Shown here: piece by piece, positions 1 to 7,480 of the stretch
How the letters are laid out: every line of letters starts with the position of its first letter
How positions within the stretch are numbered: the stretch's first letter is position 1
Position numbers and translations under genes: made by a program
The notes under the pieces: generated by a model
Told to the model about the DNA's origin: nothing
Databases searched by the model: none
Seen by the model: the letters and a program-made list of their open reading frames with translations, nothing else
Assembly: GCA_003153915.1 (NCBI GenBank)
Contig: PMBX01000175.1
Location: 22,214 to 49,464, forward strand
Direction: 5' to 3'
DNA: 27,251 nt
DNA from: Phycisphaerales bacterium
GTDB taxonomy: Bacteria; Planctomycetota; Phycisphaerae; SM23-33

Positions 1-1044
1 GGGCAAGGGTGTGCTTCCCGCAGTAAATCGCTGCGATGAGGTTAACGCCCAAAGGGTGGCCGCCAACAGGGACACAATCACCGCCGCCGCGGGCAGAATT
101 TCTCCCTGGCTCCGCGCCACCGGCCAGCCATAGTCCAGGCACAGCCCCACCGGCCAGAACGCCAGGCTCAGGTAGTGAAGGATCACTCCAAACTCGCTGG
201 CGGCGTATTCCAGTGGGCTGACTTCGGAAAGATTAACGCCCGCCGTTCCGCTGCGGCTGCCCGTCGATATGACCAGGACCGCCAGAATTGCCCAACTGGC
301 CGCCAGGCCCACGTACAAGCCCCGCCGTGCCTTCCACGCCGCCACCGGCGAAGACGAGACGAACACCACGTCGTATAACAGTACCATCAGCGGCGCGGTG
401 GCCATAACCTCCTTGCTGCCCATGCCCGCGGCGCAAGCCGCCACCGCCGCGACCGTCCACATGCCAGCCCGTGATGAGGTTGCCCCTCGGATGAAACAAT
501 AAAGGGTCAGCAAGTAAAACAGGCCCATCAGGGACTCGGTCCGCTGGACGATATATGTGACCGACTCGCTCTGGAGAGGATGCACCACCCACAACAGAGA
601 CGCCGCCGTCGCCAGCCAGGTCGCCGCCTTGGCGAAACGCTGCCGCATCACCGGCAACAACAACGTGCGGCGAACGATTCCCAATAGCGTCAGGCCCGCC
701 AACAGGTGCACGGCCAGGTTAAAGGCGTGGTATCCGCGAATATCCGTGCCCCCCAGGGCGTAGTTGATCGCCAATGTGATGTTGGGCACGGGCCGGCCAT
801 GCTGGGTGGTAGCCTCCGGTGGGACAAATGCCCGCAGGATCGCACCGGGACCGCGCAGCGCCTGATTGGTTACGATGGAGGGAACGTCGTCAAAGAGGAA
901 CACGCCATCGAAGCTGTTGGAAAATGCCGCCGCCCCGGCGGCCACGATCAACACCGCGCCGGCCAGGACACCCCACCGCTGCCGCGGCGTCTCGACGCTG
1001 GTTGAAGGATATGTTTTTGGTCCTGTTTTGTCCCGTTGAGCCAT
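1..1044 (-). CDS. TMTC/PMT-like multi-spanning membrane protein, C-terminus cut by window edge
   Basis: The frame stays open from an ATG at 1044 to the left edge, giving 348 residues without a stop. After a short hydrophilic N-terminus there is a membrane segment at about 26-41, then an FDD motif at 51-53, the kind of loop acidic motif found in GT-C glycosyltransferases. The segment HPLQSESVTYIVQRTE at 155-170 is typical of bacterial and eukaryotic TMTC-like proteins, which usually carry TPR repeats after the membrane part; that part lies outside the window. The family role is transfer of sugar from a lipid carrier on the outer face of the membrane. A GGGGG run a few bases upstream may serve as ribosome binding site. 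It follows the ferredoxin gene by 106 bp on the same strand. Family assignment is by motif recall; substrate unknown. Confidence 0.8.
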   Translation of the reverse strand, partial: MAQRDKTGPKTYPSTSVETPRQRWGVLAGAVLIVAAGAAAFSNSFDGVFLFDDVPSIVTNQALRGPGAILRAFVPPEATTQHGRPVPNITLAINYALGGTDIRGYHAFNLAVHLLAGLTLLGIVRRTLLLPVMRQRFAKAATWLATAASLLWVVHPLQSESVTYIVQRTESLMGLFYLLTLYCFIRGATSSRAGMWTVAAVAACAAGMGSKEVMATAPLMVLLYDVVFVSSSPVAAWKARRGLYVGLAASWAILAVLVISTGSRSGTAGVNLSEVSPLEYAASEFGVILHYLSLAFWPVGLCLDYGWPVARSQGEILPAAAVIVSLLAATLWALTSSQRFTAGSTPLP

Positions 1045-1150
1045 ACCCCCAGAAGTCTAACCAGCCCGGAGGGCATTGGCAAAGGGCACGCCATCGCATA
1101 CCATGGCTGACTGCCGCTGGTAAAAACTCTCGCCAAACGTGGATTCCCCG

Positions 1151-1342
1151 CTATGGCTCGATCTTGATTGCCTCGGTGGGGCACACCGCGGCCGCCTCGC
1201 GGCAGGCGCCCTCCGACTCCACGGGTACCGGAGTCACCTTGACTCGCGCTACATTGTCGTCGCCCAGTTCAAAGACATCAGGACATGCCTGCGGGCAAAG
1301 TCCGCATCCGATACACGCCTCGGCGTCAATGGTTGCTTTCAC
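1151..1342 (-). CDS. small [4Fe-4S] ferredoxin, Thermotoga type
   Basis: This 63-residue protein has CIGCGLCPQACPD at residues 10-22 and a late CPTEAI at 54-59. Cysteines 10, 13, 16 and 54 would bind one [4Fe-4S] cluster. C20 and C47 sit where the Thermotoga maritima ferredoxin has a disulfide replacing a second cluster. It is a cytoplasmic electron carrier; its partner enzyme is not in the window. I chose the GTG at 1342 because AGGAG lies 7 bases upstream and the resulting length fits the family. The longer ATG frame to 1387 adds an arginine-rich, unconserved leader. It lies 106 bp upstream of the TMTC-like gene and 295 bp downstream of the last exopolysaccharide gene, separated from the latter by repeat-containing DNA. 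Confidence 0.92.
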   Translation of the reverse strand: MKATIDAEACIGCGLCPQACPDVFELGDDNVARVKVTPVPVESEGACREAAAVCPTEAIKIEP

Positions 1343-1637
1343 TCCACGTCTCCTATTGGCATGGCCACATCGCCACCTGATTGGCAACCCTTCGGTGGTT
1401 TAGCGAACCATCGGAATCACGAAGAACACGAGGACACAAAGATTATATCGTCGTCCCCGTGGCAATAGCCCCAACAACCGCACGCCCGTCGAGCCGTGGC
1501 CTTCCAGTCCTCGTATTGGAAATGCTCGTGAATACCTCGAAGATCACCAAAAACAGCGAAGTATTTTATTCTTTTCTTCGTGATCTTGGTGATTTCGGCG
1601 GTCTTATACGACAGTAAGAATTGAAAGACCCTGATGC
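1343..1637. other. gene-free spacer between ferredoxin and exopolysaccharide operon end
   Basis: This 295-bp stretch has no credible gene. It is more AT-rich than its surroundings. At 1422-1447 it contains a purine-rich run (cacgaagaacacgaggac and on), and at 1540-1632 a repeat copy with internal inverted repeats, annotated separately. Short frames here would translate to His/Glu-rich strings of the HEEHEDTK type, which I recognise as a common artefact of dispersed intergenic repeats. Confidence 0.6.
1540..1632 (+). repeat. dispersed intergenic repeat, copy A, with inverted repeat
   Basis: The right part (1585-1632) aligns with 11194-11242 at roughly 39 of 50 positions, including identical cttggtgatttc, tacgaca and aaagaccc blocks. 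Inside it, ATCACCAA at 1543-1550 is the inverse complement of TTGGTGAT at 1586-1593; flanking CGAA and TTCG extend the stem with a one-base bulge, around a loop of about 35 bases. It abuts the stop codon of the GT4 gene (1638), so it could also shape the 3' end of the exopolysaccharide transcript. It is not a classical terminator because no T-run follows the stem. Confidence 0.6.
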
Positions 1638-2738
1638 TTATTTCCGGCGGGCCAGGAGGCGCAACAGGCGCTCGAATCGCCCGGCCATGCGAGCCGAGGA
1701 GAACTCCGCCGCGCGTCGCCGGGCGGCCTGGCGAAGACGATTGGCCAACGGCTCATCGTCGAGTAGCAGTTCCAGAGCTCCAGCCAGGGCTGCCGGGTCG
1801 CCGGGGCCGACTAACAAGCCGTCCCGGCCTTGACAGATCAATTCCGCCAGGGCGGGCAGATTGGTCGCCACCACGGGTACTCCGGCAGCCATCGCCTCCA
1901 GGACCGCCAGGCCGAACGTCTCGCGGGCCGAGGACAGCACGAAGACGGCAGCGCGGGCCAGGATGCCCGCGACGTCATCGCGTGGACCTGCCAGCGTGGC
2001 CAGGTCCTTCAACCCCGCCTCGGTAACGGCCTGCGTCATTTCGGGGCCGTCGGTACCTCTTCCCACTAGCAGCAAGTGGAAGTCGCTCCGCCTGCCCGCC
2101 AGGGCGGCTACGGCGGCCAGCAGAGTGGGAAAATCCTTGTCCGGCATGGCGTTGGCCACCTGGACGATGATCCGCTTGCCCGAAGGCAGCGGCAGGGAGG
2201 AAGGCTTTGGCGCGGCGAAGCGTTCCAGGTCGATACCATTGGGGATTACCACCAGGCGCCGCCGAGGGAGTCCCGCTTCCACAAGCCGCCTCCGCTGCGC
2301 GCGGCTGACACAGACCACCACATCCAATAGGCCGGTACGCAGATAGTCCCGCAGCGCCGGCGCGAAGTTACCCGCCTGCCCGCCCGGCCAGGCGTGACAC
2401 CAGCAGATTCTCGCGGGCCTGGGGAAGCTCAGCGACGAGGCGGCAAGGGCATGGAACAGCCCGTTGCGCAGCGGGTCAAGGACGATGACGGTTTCGATCC
2501 CCCCGTCGCGGATGATGCGCCGGAGGCGCAGCGGCGCTTGGGGTTGGAACCGCCTGGGGGCGACGTTCTCGTGAAGCCGCGCGCCGGCGCTGATGAACTC
2601 CGAACCCATCGGTCCTCGGCCGCGCAGTGCGGCTACCGTGAACCATCGTCCGCCGCCCTCCATTGAGCGGACAAGTTCCAGGGCGGTCTTCTCCGCCCCG
2701 CCGACGCGCAAGTCGCCGGTGACAATCAGGACCCGCAT
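1638..2738 (-). CDS. family 4 glycosyltransferase (GT-B fold)
   Basis: The 366-residue protein is a full-length cytoplasmic GT-B enzyme. The N-terminal half opens with the donor-side glycine motif GGAEK at 13-17 after MRVLIVTGDLRV. The C-terminal half carries the retaining GT4 signature RETFGLAVLEAMAAGVPVVA, with the ExxGxxxxE nucleotide-sugar motif. It would add one sugar to the undecaprenyl-linked repeat unit of the exopolysaccharide; donor and linkage cannot be read from sequence. ATG at 2738 has GGAGG 6 bases upstream. Its start overlaps the end of the GT2 gene by 13 bp, which implies translational coupling. It is the last gene of the exopolysaccharide operon. Confidence 0.93.
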   Translation of the reverse strand: MRVLIVTGDLRVGGAEKTALELVRSMEGGGRWFTVAALRGRGPMGSEFISAGARLHENVAPRRFQPQAPLRLRRIIRDGGIETVIVLDPLRNGLFHALAASSLSFPRPARICWCHAWPGGQAGNFAPALRDYLRTGLLDVVVCVSRAQRRRLVEAGLPRRRLVVIPNGIDLERFAAPKPSSLPLPSGKRIIVQVANAMPDKDFPTLLAAVAALAGRRSDFHLLLVGRGTDGPEMTQAVTEAGLKDLATLAGPRDDVAGILARAAVFVLSSARETFGLAVLEAMAAGVPVVATNLPALAELICQGRDGLLVGPGDPAALAGALELLLDDEPLANRLRQAARRRAAEFSSARMAGRFERLLRLLARRK

Positions 2739-3667
2739 ACCAGCCTCCCGATGGCCTTGCCCGCCTGTCGCGAAAGTTCCCCGGCCAGGCCCGCCGCCAG
2801 GCGGAGGTTGGCGCTGCGCCTACTGAAGACGCCCCACGCAGCCGCAAGGAGCGTCAGACCGGCTAGGTGATACAGCAACAGCATCCAGGTTCCCGCCCCG
2901 CGGTCAACGCTATGGGTGGCGATATAGAGCATGTTGGCGGCATACATCCTGCCGCGAACTTGTAAGTCAGGCCGGCCCGTCGCGGGCATCTCGTGACGGA
3001 TAACCAGTTCCGTCGCGAGGAATAGCGCCTCCGTCCGGCCTAGGCGGAAGGAGAATTCCGTATCCTCCCCCAGGCAGTAACCACCGAATGCCTCGGTGAA
3101 CCGCTCGACGGTATAGACCCGCTGACGAAGGCTGATCGCCCCTCCGGCCAGCCGACGGGCGGGGACCAGCCGGCCCGCGAGGCTCATCGGCAGCCGGACG
3201 TATCTTGCCGTGCAGCGGCGGGTGGCCCAGCGATTTTCAGCCAGAATCGCGGCGAGTGAATCCCAGACGCGTTGGGCGATTGGCGGCGGCTGGTTGGTCG
3301 CGTAGACCGCACCTATGCCGGCAACCAGTTGGTGGGAATCGGCCTGGTAAAGCTCCGCCAGGCGGGCCAGATAATCACAGGCCGGCACCATGTCGTCGTC
3401 GATCAGCACGGCGATATCGCCGCGTGCGGCGGACAAACCGGCGTTTCGCGAGGCGCTGGAGGAAGGCTCGTATCGGCGGATGCAGCGGAAGGCCACCCCG
3501 GCAGAGGCGGCGCGACCGGTAATATCGTCGCTCAACTCACTCGCCCCGTCGTTGACCACGATCAATTCTTCGGGCCGGCGGTTCTGGGTAAGGATCGCCC
3601 CCACCGCCCTGGAGAGGCTCTCGGGCCGGTCGTGCGTCGGTATGATGACGGTAATACTCAGCGCCAT
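2726..3667 (-). CDS. family 2 glycosyltransferase with C-terminal membrane segment
   Basis: This is a 313-residue inverting GT-A enzyme. It starts with a typical GT2 beta strand (SITVIIPTHDRPESL) and has VVND at 37-40. The metal-binding DxD site is DDD at 90-92, in the stretch DIAVLIDDDMVPACDYL. A later GEDTEFSFR segment matches the family's acidic catalytic region (ED). A hydrophobic stretch near the C-terminus (MLLLYHLAGLTLLAAAWGVF) probably anchors it at the inner membrane. It would extend the lipid-linked repeat unit. Its ATG lies inside the end of the flippase gene (10-bp overlap) and its end overlaps the GT4 start, so the three genes are coupled. Confidence 0.93.
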   Translation of the reverse strand: MALSITVIIPTHDRPESLSRAVGAILTQNRRPEELIVVNDGASELSDDITGRAASAGVAFRCIRRYEPSSSASRNAGLSAARGDIAVLIDDDMVPACDYLARLAELYQADSHQLVAGIGAVYATNQPPPIAQRVWDSLAAILAENRWATRRCTARYVRLPMSLAGRLVPARRLAGGAISLRQRVYTVERFTEAFGGYCLGEDTEFSFRLGRTEALFLATELVIRHEMPATGRPDLQVRGRMYAANMLYIATHSVDRGAGTWMLLLYHLAGLTLLAAAWGVFSRRSANLRLAAGLAGELSRQAGKAIGRLVCGS

Positions 3668-5226
3668 GACATCGCCTTACGCAGCAGCGTGAATGCCCCG
3701 CCGGCAGAGGCGAGGATCAGTTGTTTTTCATCGGCGTCGAAAAACCATTTTCCCATCAATGCGGCGACCAAGACAGCCGTCCAGACTGCCAATCCCGCCC
3801 AAGGGGGCAGGACCAGCAGGATCGGCGAGGCCAACACCCCGTACGTGACCAGGCGCAATCGTACTCCCTCCAGCAGGAAGTAAACGGCAGAGACAACCCC
3901 CGCGCCGATATAGACGCCCACTCCGGCAGCCCAGGCCGCACCGGCGGGGGCGTAGGAAAACGCTGGCATCCACCAGGCCGCCAGAACCACGTTGACCGCG
4001 CCTCCGGCCAAGGCAGCCAAAGCGATCCATCCCGGTCTTTCGTGGAGCCGCGCGATGACGGTCACCAGCGAGAAGTTTGCCACGGACTGGCAGAACATCA
4101 GCAATCCGCCCAGCAGCGGGAGGCCCACGCGGTACGGTGTCGGCAGCAACTTCACCCACGTCGGAGCGGTAGCGTAAACCCCCAGCGTGACGGCCATCAG
4201 GACAAGCGACAAGGCATTGAATGCCGTTTCCAGGGTGGCCATCGCCTCGCGCCGCCGGGACGATTCCCATCGGCTGGTTATGTGTGAGAATATCACTGCC
4301 CAGGCGGAGTTGGCCACCAGCAGCACCATCTGGCCAAGTTGCATGAAGACGGCGAAGACGCCCGCGTCGGCCTTGGAATGGCGGCGGTTGGTCATATAGA
4401 AGCTGACGTACTGCGCCGCCAGCCAACAGAAGTTGCCGACCATCGCCACCAATCCGAAGCCCAGGACCTTCCTCAAGGCCCCCGTCGTCTCGTCGCCTTG
4501 CGGACCAGCCGAGGTGGCGGGTGATTGTCCAGACTCGCTTGCGGCCTGGGACGGTACGGGAAAATCTTTGATCGCGCCCTGGAGAAGCACCATCCCCAAT
4601 GCCAAGGACAGCACCAGGCAACCCAGGTGAGCCGCCAGCAAGGGCACCGCCTCCGGCCAAACAACCAGCACAGCCGATCCGGCGAGGGTGAATGTGACGG
4701 AAAAAACCAGCTCCACGACGGAGGCGATCCGATACGCCCGAAGCCCCGCCGCCAGTGCGAGCATGTTGAAGTACAGTGCCCCGGCCAGAACGTTGGCCAG
4801 CGACGCCCAGCAGGCGTGCAACTGCTGGCGATAGGCGATTCCGTCGCCGCCCTGGGCGGAGGCGAAGACCCAGATGGTGATCGGACCGCTGGCCAGTAAC
4901 ATTGCCCCGGCCACGCCAGCGGCGCAGGCGAGGCAGCCCCAGCGGATGCGCCGGTAAAACGTCGCCAACTGCCCGCGCGCTTCGTACAGGCCGGTGTAAC
5001 GGACCAGCCCGTGATTGGCCCCCAACGTCGCCAGCGGGGCCGCCAGCGAAAAGACCATCATCGCCAGCCCCCACAGGCCGTATTGCGCCTGCGCCGCCCG
5101 CAGGATATGGGCGAACAGCAGCACGCGAAACAGCCCCAGGCCCTTTTGGAGGATCATCGCCGGGACGTAAAGGCCCAACGATTCGCTCATCGAGCCGACC
5201 TTGCTAAGGCCAGACAGAATTGCCAC
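3658..5226 (-). CDS. Wzx-like oligosaccharide flippase (MATE/MVF superfamily)
   Basis: The 522-residue protein is almost entirely membrane segments, about 12-14 by eye. It begins with LGLYVPAMILQKGLGLFRVLLF, typical of Wzx/RfbX-like lipid-linked oligosaccharide translocases, and has the basic cytoplasmic loops of that family. It would flip undecaprenyl-diphosphate repeat units across the inner membrane to the polymerase. The frame is open back to 5418, but that extension is Arg/Ser/Trp-rich and overlaps the upstream gene. I chose GTG at 5226 because AGGAGGT lies 5 bases before it, immediately after the upstream stop; ATG at 5190 is an alternative. It lies between the polymerase/ligase-like gene and the two glycosyltransferases. 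Confidence 0.88.
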   Translation of the reverse strand: MAILSGLSKVGSMSESLGLYVPAMILQKGLGLFRVLLFAHILRAAQAQYGLWGLAMMVFSLAAPLATLGANHGLVRYTGLYEARGQLATFYRRIRWGCLACAAGVAGAMLLASGPITIWVFASAQGGDGIAYRQQLHACWASLANVLAGALYFNMLALAAGLRAYRIASVVELVFSVTFTLAGSAVLVVWPEAVPLLAAHLGCLVLSLALGMVLLQGAIKDFPVPSQAASESGQSPATSAGPQGDETTGALRKVLGFGLVAMVGNFCWLAAQYVSFYMTNRRHSKADAGVFAVFMQLGQMVLLVANSAWAVIFSHITSRWESSRRREAMATLETAFNALSLVLMAVTLGVYATAPTWVKLLPTPYRVGLPLLGGLLMFCQSVANFSLVTVIARLHERPGWIALAALAGGAVNVVLAAWWMPAFSYAPAGAAWAAGVGVYIGAGVVSAVYFLLEGVRLRLVTYGVLASPILLVLPPWAGLAVWTAVLVAALMGKWFFDADEKQLILASAGGAFTLLRKAMSWR

Positions 5227-5236
5227 GGGCGACCTC

Positions 5237-6748
5237 CTAGGCCGCCGGGGCCAGTGACAAGTTGGACGGACCGCTGGGACGCTCCAGCAGCCGGCGACAC
5301 CCCACGACCAGACCGGCCAGCGACCAGAAAAGGGCGCTGCCGGCGACGTCCCAGAGCGGATCGACCAGCATCGCGTCGATGAAGTACGCCGCCGCGACCG
5401 CCCAGAAGAACACCACAACGTCCCGGTTCAGCGTGCCGGTGGCCGGCAGGCGACGGTACAGACCGGCCGTCTCGCGCAGTAATGCCACGATGACAGCCAG
5501 CAGGCAGGCGGTGCCAATGACGCCCGTCTCTGCCAACATGACCAGGAACAGGTTATGCGGGGTGGCCAGTCCGGTGGAAAGCTGGGTCAACTCGGAGGGA
5601 TCGGAGGATAGCTTGTGCTCGGCCTCCAGATAGTGCCCGAAGCCCGCGCCGGCGATGGGGTGTTCCGCGAATATCCGCAGGCTCCGCGCTGCCAGGACGC
5701 GCCTCCCGACCAGCGGAGCCTTCTGCGCCACTCCGCCGCGGGCGCGGTCCTCCTGGGCCAGGTTGTTCCACAGGACAGCCACGGCTATCAATAGCGCCAA
5801 CGCCGCCAAAGCCAGCTTGGCCCCCCCCATCCTGCCATGTCCGCTCCAGAGCAGCCAGATCGTCCCAGCCGCCAGGAAGCCCACGTAGGCGCTGCGCAAT
5901 CCGGTGAAGAAAATCGCCGGGGGGATCAGGATCGCCTGGACAACTATCGCCGCGCGATAAAGCCCACGAATCTCGCGGAAAAGGTACAAATTGCCGAAGA
6001 AGACCGCCGTCAGTAGGATCGCCTGCGGGTTGCACATCGTGAAGGCCCCCCGCGCTCGGTCGAAGTGGATTCCGTAGGTCGGTCCCCAGCTCGGTTGGTT
6101 GATATAGTCCGGCCAGATGAAGGCCCTGGCCCCCTCGGCGCCCAGGATGGCGGCATACTGGAGGTAGGCGATGTACAGTGCGTACCATGCGTAGATGCTC
6201 AGGGACAACAATGCCCAACGGACCTGTTTTTCGCCGCGAGTGGCGTTGAGGACCAGGAAGAACATTGTCAGCGGCATCAGGATCGAGCCGAGAAACCGGA
6301 AGTAAGGCGCCGAGGCGATGGGCGATTCCAGAGCCACCCAGCCCGTCACCGTGGCACTGGCTGCGCAACAGGCCACCAGCGCGGCCATCGCCCACAGCAC
6401 CGGACGGTTGAAGACCAACCCGCCGTTGCGGGTGGCAAAGTGCACCGCGAAGGCCACCGTCGCGGCGACAAAGAGCAGCCGCGGGATGGTCATGTTGAAG
6501 AAGCCGTGAACCTCCAGCAGCCAGAAGGGCCGGTCCATCAATCCGTAGGACAGTACCCACACCCACGCCCAAAGGGTGATCTCCCACTTGACCGCCCAGT
6601 AAAACACCAGCGCAGCCCCGACTAGGCCCAGCAGGCTCCAGGGGAACAACGCCGGCGCCACGACGCTGGCCGCCGCGGCCAGGAGCAGGAGGGTTATGAT
6701 GATCCCCAGTCCCAGCGAATCGATTTTCTGCTGCCCGAGGGTCGGCAT
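5237..6748 (-). CDS. O-antigen ligase/polymerase-like membrane protein (Wzy_C family)
   Basis: This protein of 503 residues has about 12 hydrophobic segments. The family landmarks are TGLRSAYVGFLAAGTIWLL in the middle and a large periplasmic loop containing EHPIAGAGFGHYLEAEHKL followed by PHNLFLVMLAETGVIG, as in WaaL and Wzy proteins. Within this Wzy-type cluster it most likely polymerises flipped repeat units; ligation to a membrane acceptor is the alternative and cannot be separated by sequence alone. I chose ATG at 6748, which has GAGG 6 bases upstream. A GTG at 6772 would add eight residues but lacks a visible ribosome binding site. The stop lies 10 bp before the flippase start. Confidence 0.88.
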   Translation of the reverse strand: MPTLGQQKIDSLGLGIIITLLLLAAAASVVAPALFPWSLLGLVGAALVFYWAVKWEITLWAWVWVLSYGLMDRPFWLLEVHGFFNMTIPRLLFVAATVAFAVHFATRNGGLVFNRPVLWAMAALVACCAASATVTGWVALESPIASAPYFRFLGSILMPLTMFFLVLNATRGEKQVRWALLSLSIYAWYALYIAYLQYAAILGAEGARAFIWPDYINQPSWGPTYGIHFDRARGAFTMCNPQAILLTAVFFGNLYLFREIRGLYRAAIVVQAILIPPAIFFTGLRSAYVGFLAAGTIWLLWSGHGRMGGAKLALAALALLIAVAVLWNNLAQEDRARGGVAQKAPLVGRRVLAARSLRIFAEHPIAGAGFGHYLEAEHKLSSDPSELTQLSTGLATPHNLFLVMLAETGVIGTACLLAVIVALLRETAGLYRRLPATGTLNRDVVVFFWAVAAAYFIDAMLVDPLWDVAGSALFWSLAGLVVGCRRLLERPSGPSNLSLAPAA

Positions 6749-6788
6749 GGGCGCCTCATCAGACTCCGCCACCGGAGGCGGCAGCGGG

Positions 6789-7475
6789 TCAGACTCGCCG
6801 ATAGAGGAACGACGGTATCGGGTAGGTCCGCTGGTTGAGCACCACGCCCGCCAGGGTAGCGCCGGCGGATTCCAGGTGATTCTTGGCCGCCGCGATGGCC
6901 TCCAGGGGGGTCCGCTCCGTGTGTGCCACCAGCACGACGTCCTTGACGATCCCCGCCAGCACGCCGGCCTGGGGGAAACGATTCACCGCCGGTGCGTCTA
7001 TCAGCACGTGGTCATACCCGTCAGCCAGCATGTTGAGGAACTCCGCGATCGCCGGTCCGGCCAATACCAATTGGGCATCGGGGAGGGAATCGCCAGCGGC
7101 GTAGAAGTCCAGCGACTCGTTGATCCGTTGGGCGGCGGCTTCGGGGGCAAGCCCTCGGGTGAGTATCTCTCGCAGGCCGGGGCTTGGATTTGCCCCCAGC
7201 AGGCGATGCAGCGAGGGGTTGTGGAGGTTGAAGTCAACCAGCGCCACTCGAGCCCCTGCCGCCGCTGCGCTGCCGGCCAAGGCCAGCCCGCAAGCGATGG
7301 TGGAGGCTCCCTCGCCGCGGTCGGCGGAGCATATCAGGACGCTCTTGCCGATGTCGCGCCTCGAACCAAATAGCGTCGCCCAAAGCCCCGCAAAGATTTC
7401 CCTCGCCTTTGGGGCCAGAGAGGCCCGCGCGGCGTCCTGGGGGCGTTGGTCGGTCTGTTCTGTATTGGCCATCAT
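6789..7475 (-). CDS. CpsD/CapB-like BY-kinase domain protein with atypical P-loop
   Basis: The 228-residue protein has the ParA/MinD-like fold of bacterial tyrosine kinases that control polysaccharide chain length. Walker A is SADRGEGAST at 50-59, where an Ala (57) replaces the usual Lys of GEGKS. The Walker A' motif is VALVDFNLHNPSLHRLLG at 77-94 and Walker B is HVLIDAP. The C-terminus has only two tyrosines (YPIPSFLY) instead of a long Tyr cluster. It lacks membrane segments, so it would pair with the separate Wzz-like protein encoded just upstream, as CapB pairs with CapA. Two ATGs stand in tandem (7475, 7472); the second has better spacing to GAGGTGA. Kinase activity is uncertain because of the missing Lys. 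Confidence 0.88.
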   Translation of the reverse strand: MMANTEQTDQRPQDAARASLAPKAREIFAGLWATLFGSRRDIGKSVLICSADRGEGASTIACGLALAGSAAAAGARVALVDFNLHNPSLHRLLGANPSPGLREILTRGLAPEAAAQRINESLDFYAAGDSLPDAQLVLAGPAIAEFLNMLADGYDHVLIDAPAVNRFPQAGVLAGIVKDVVLVAHTERTPLEAIAAAKNHLESAGATLAGVVLNQRTYPIPSFLYRRV

Positions 7476-7480
7476 TCACC

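Noticed and set aside
1381..1617. Plus-strand 78-codon frame in the ferredoxin-GT4 spacer
   Set aside because: Coincides with repeat DNA; peptide is the low-complexity type produced by dispersed intergenic repeats.
3728..5074. Minus-strand alternative frame inside the flippase gene
   Set aside because: Out-of-frame reading of a membrane protein; Gly/Arg-rich with no hydrophobic pattern.
5227..5418. N-terminal extension of the flippase frame
   Set aside because: Overlaps the polymerase-like gene out of frame; GTG at 5226 follows AGGAGGT.
5553..6587. Minus-strand alternative frame inside the O-antigen ligase-like gene
   Set aside because: Same-strand shadow without motifs; the real frame shows the Wzy_C landmarks.
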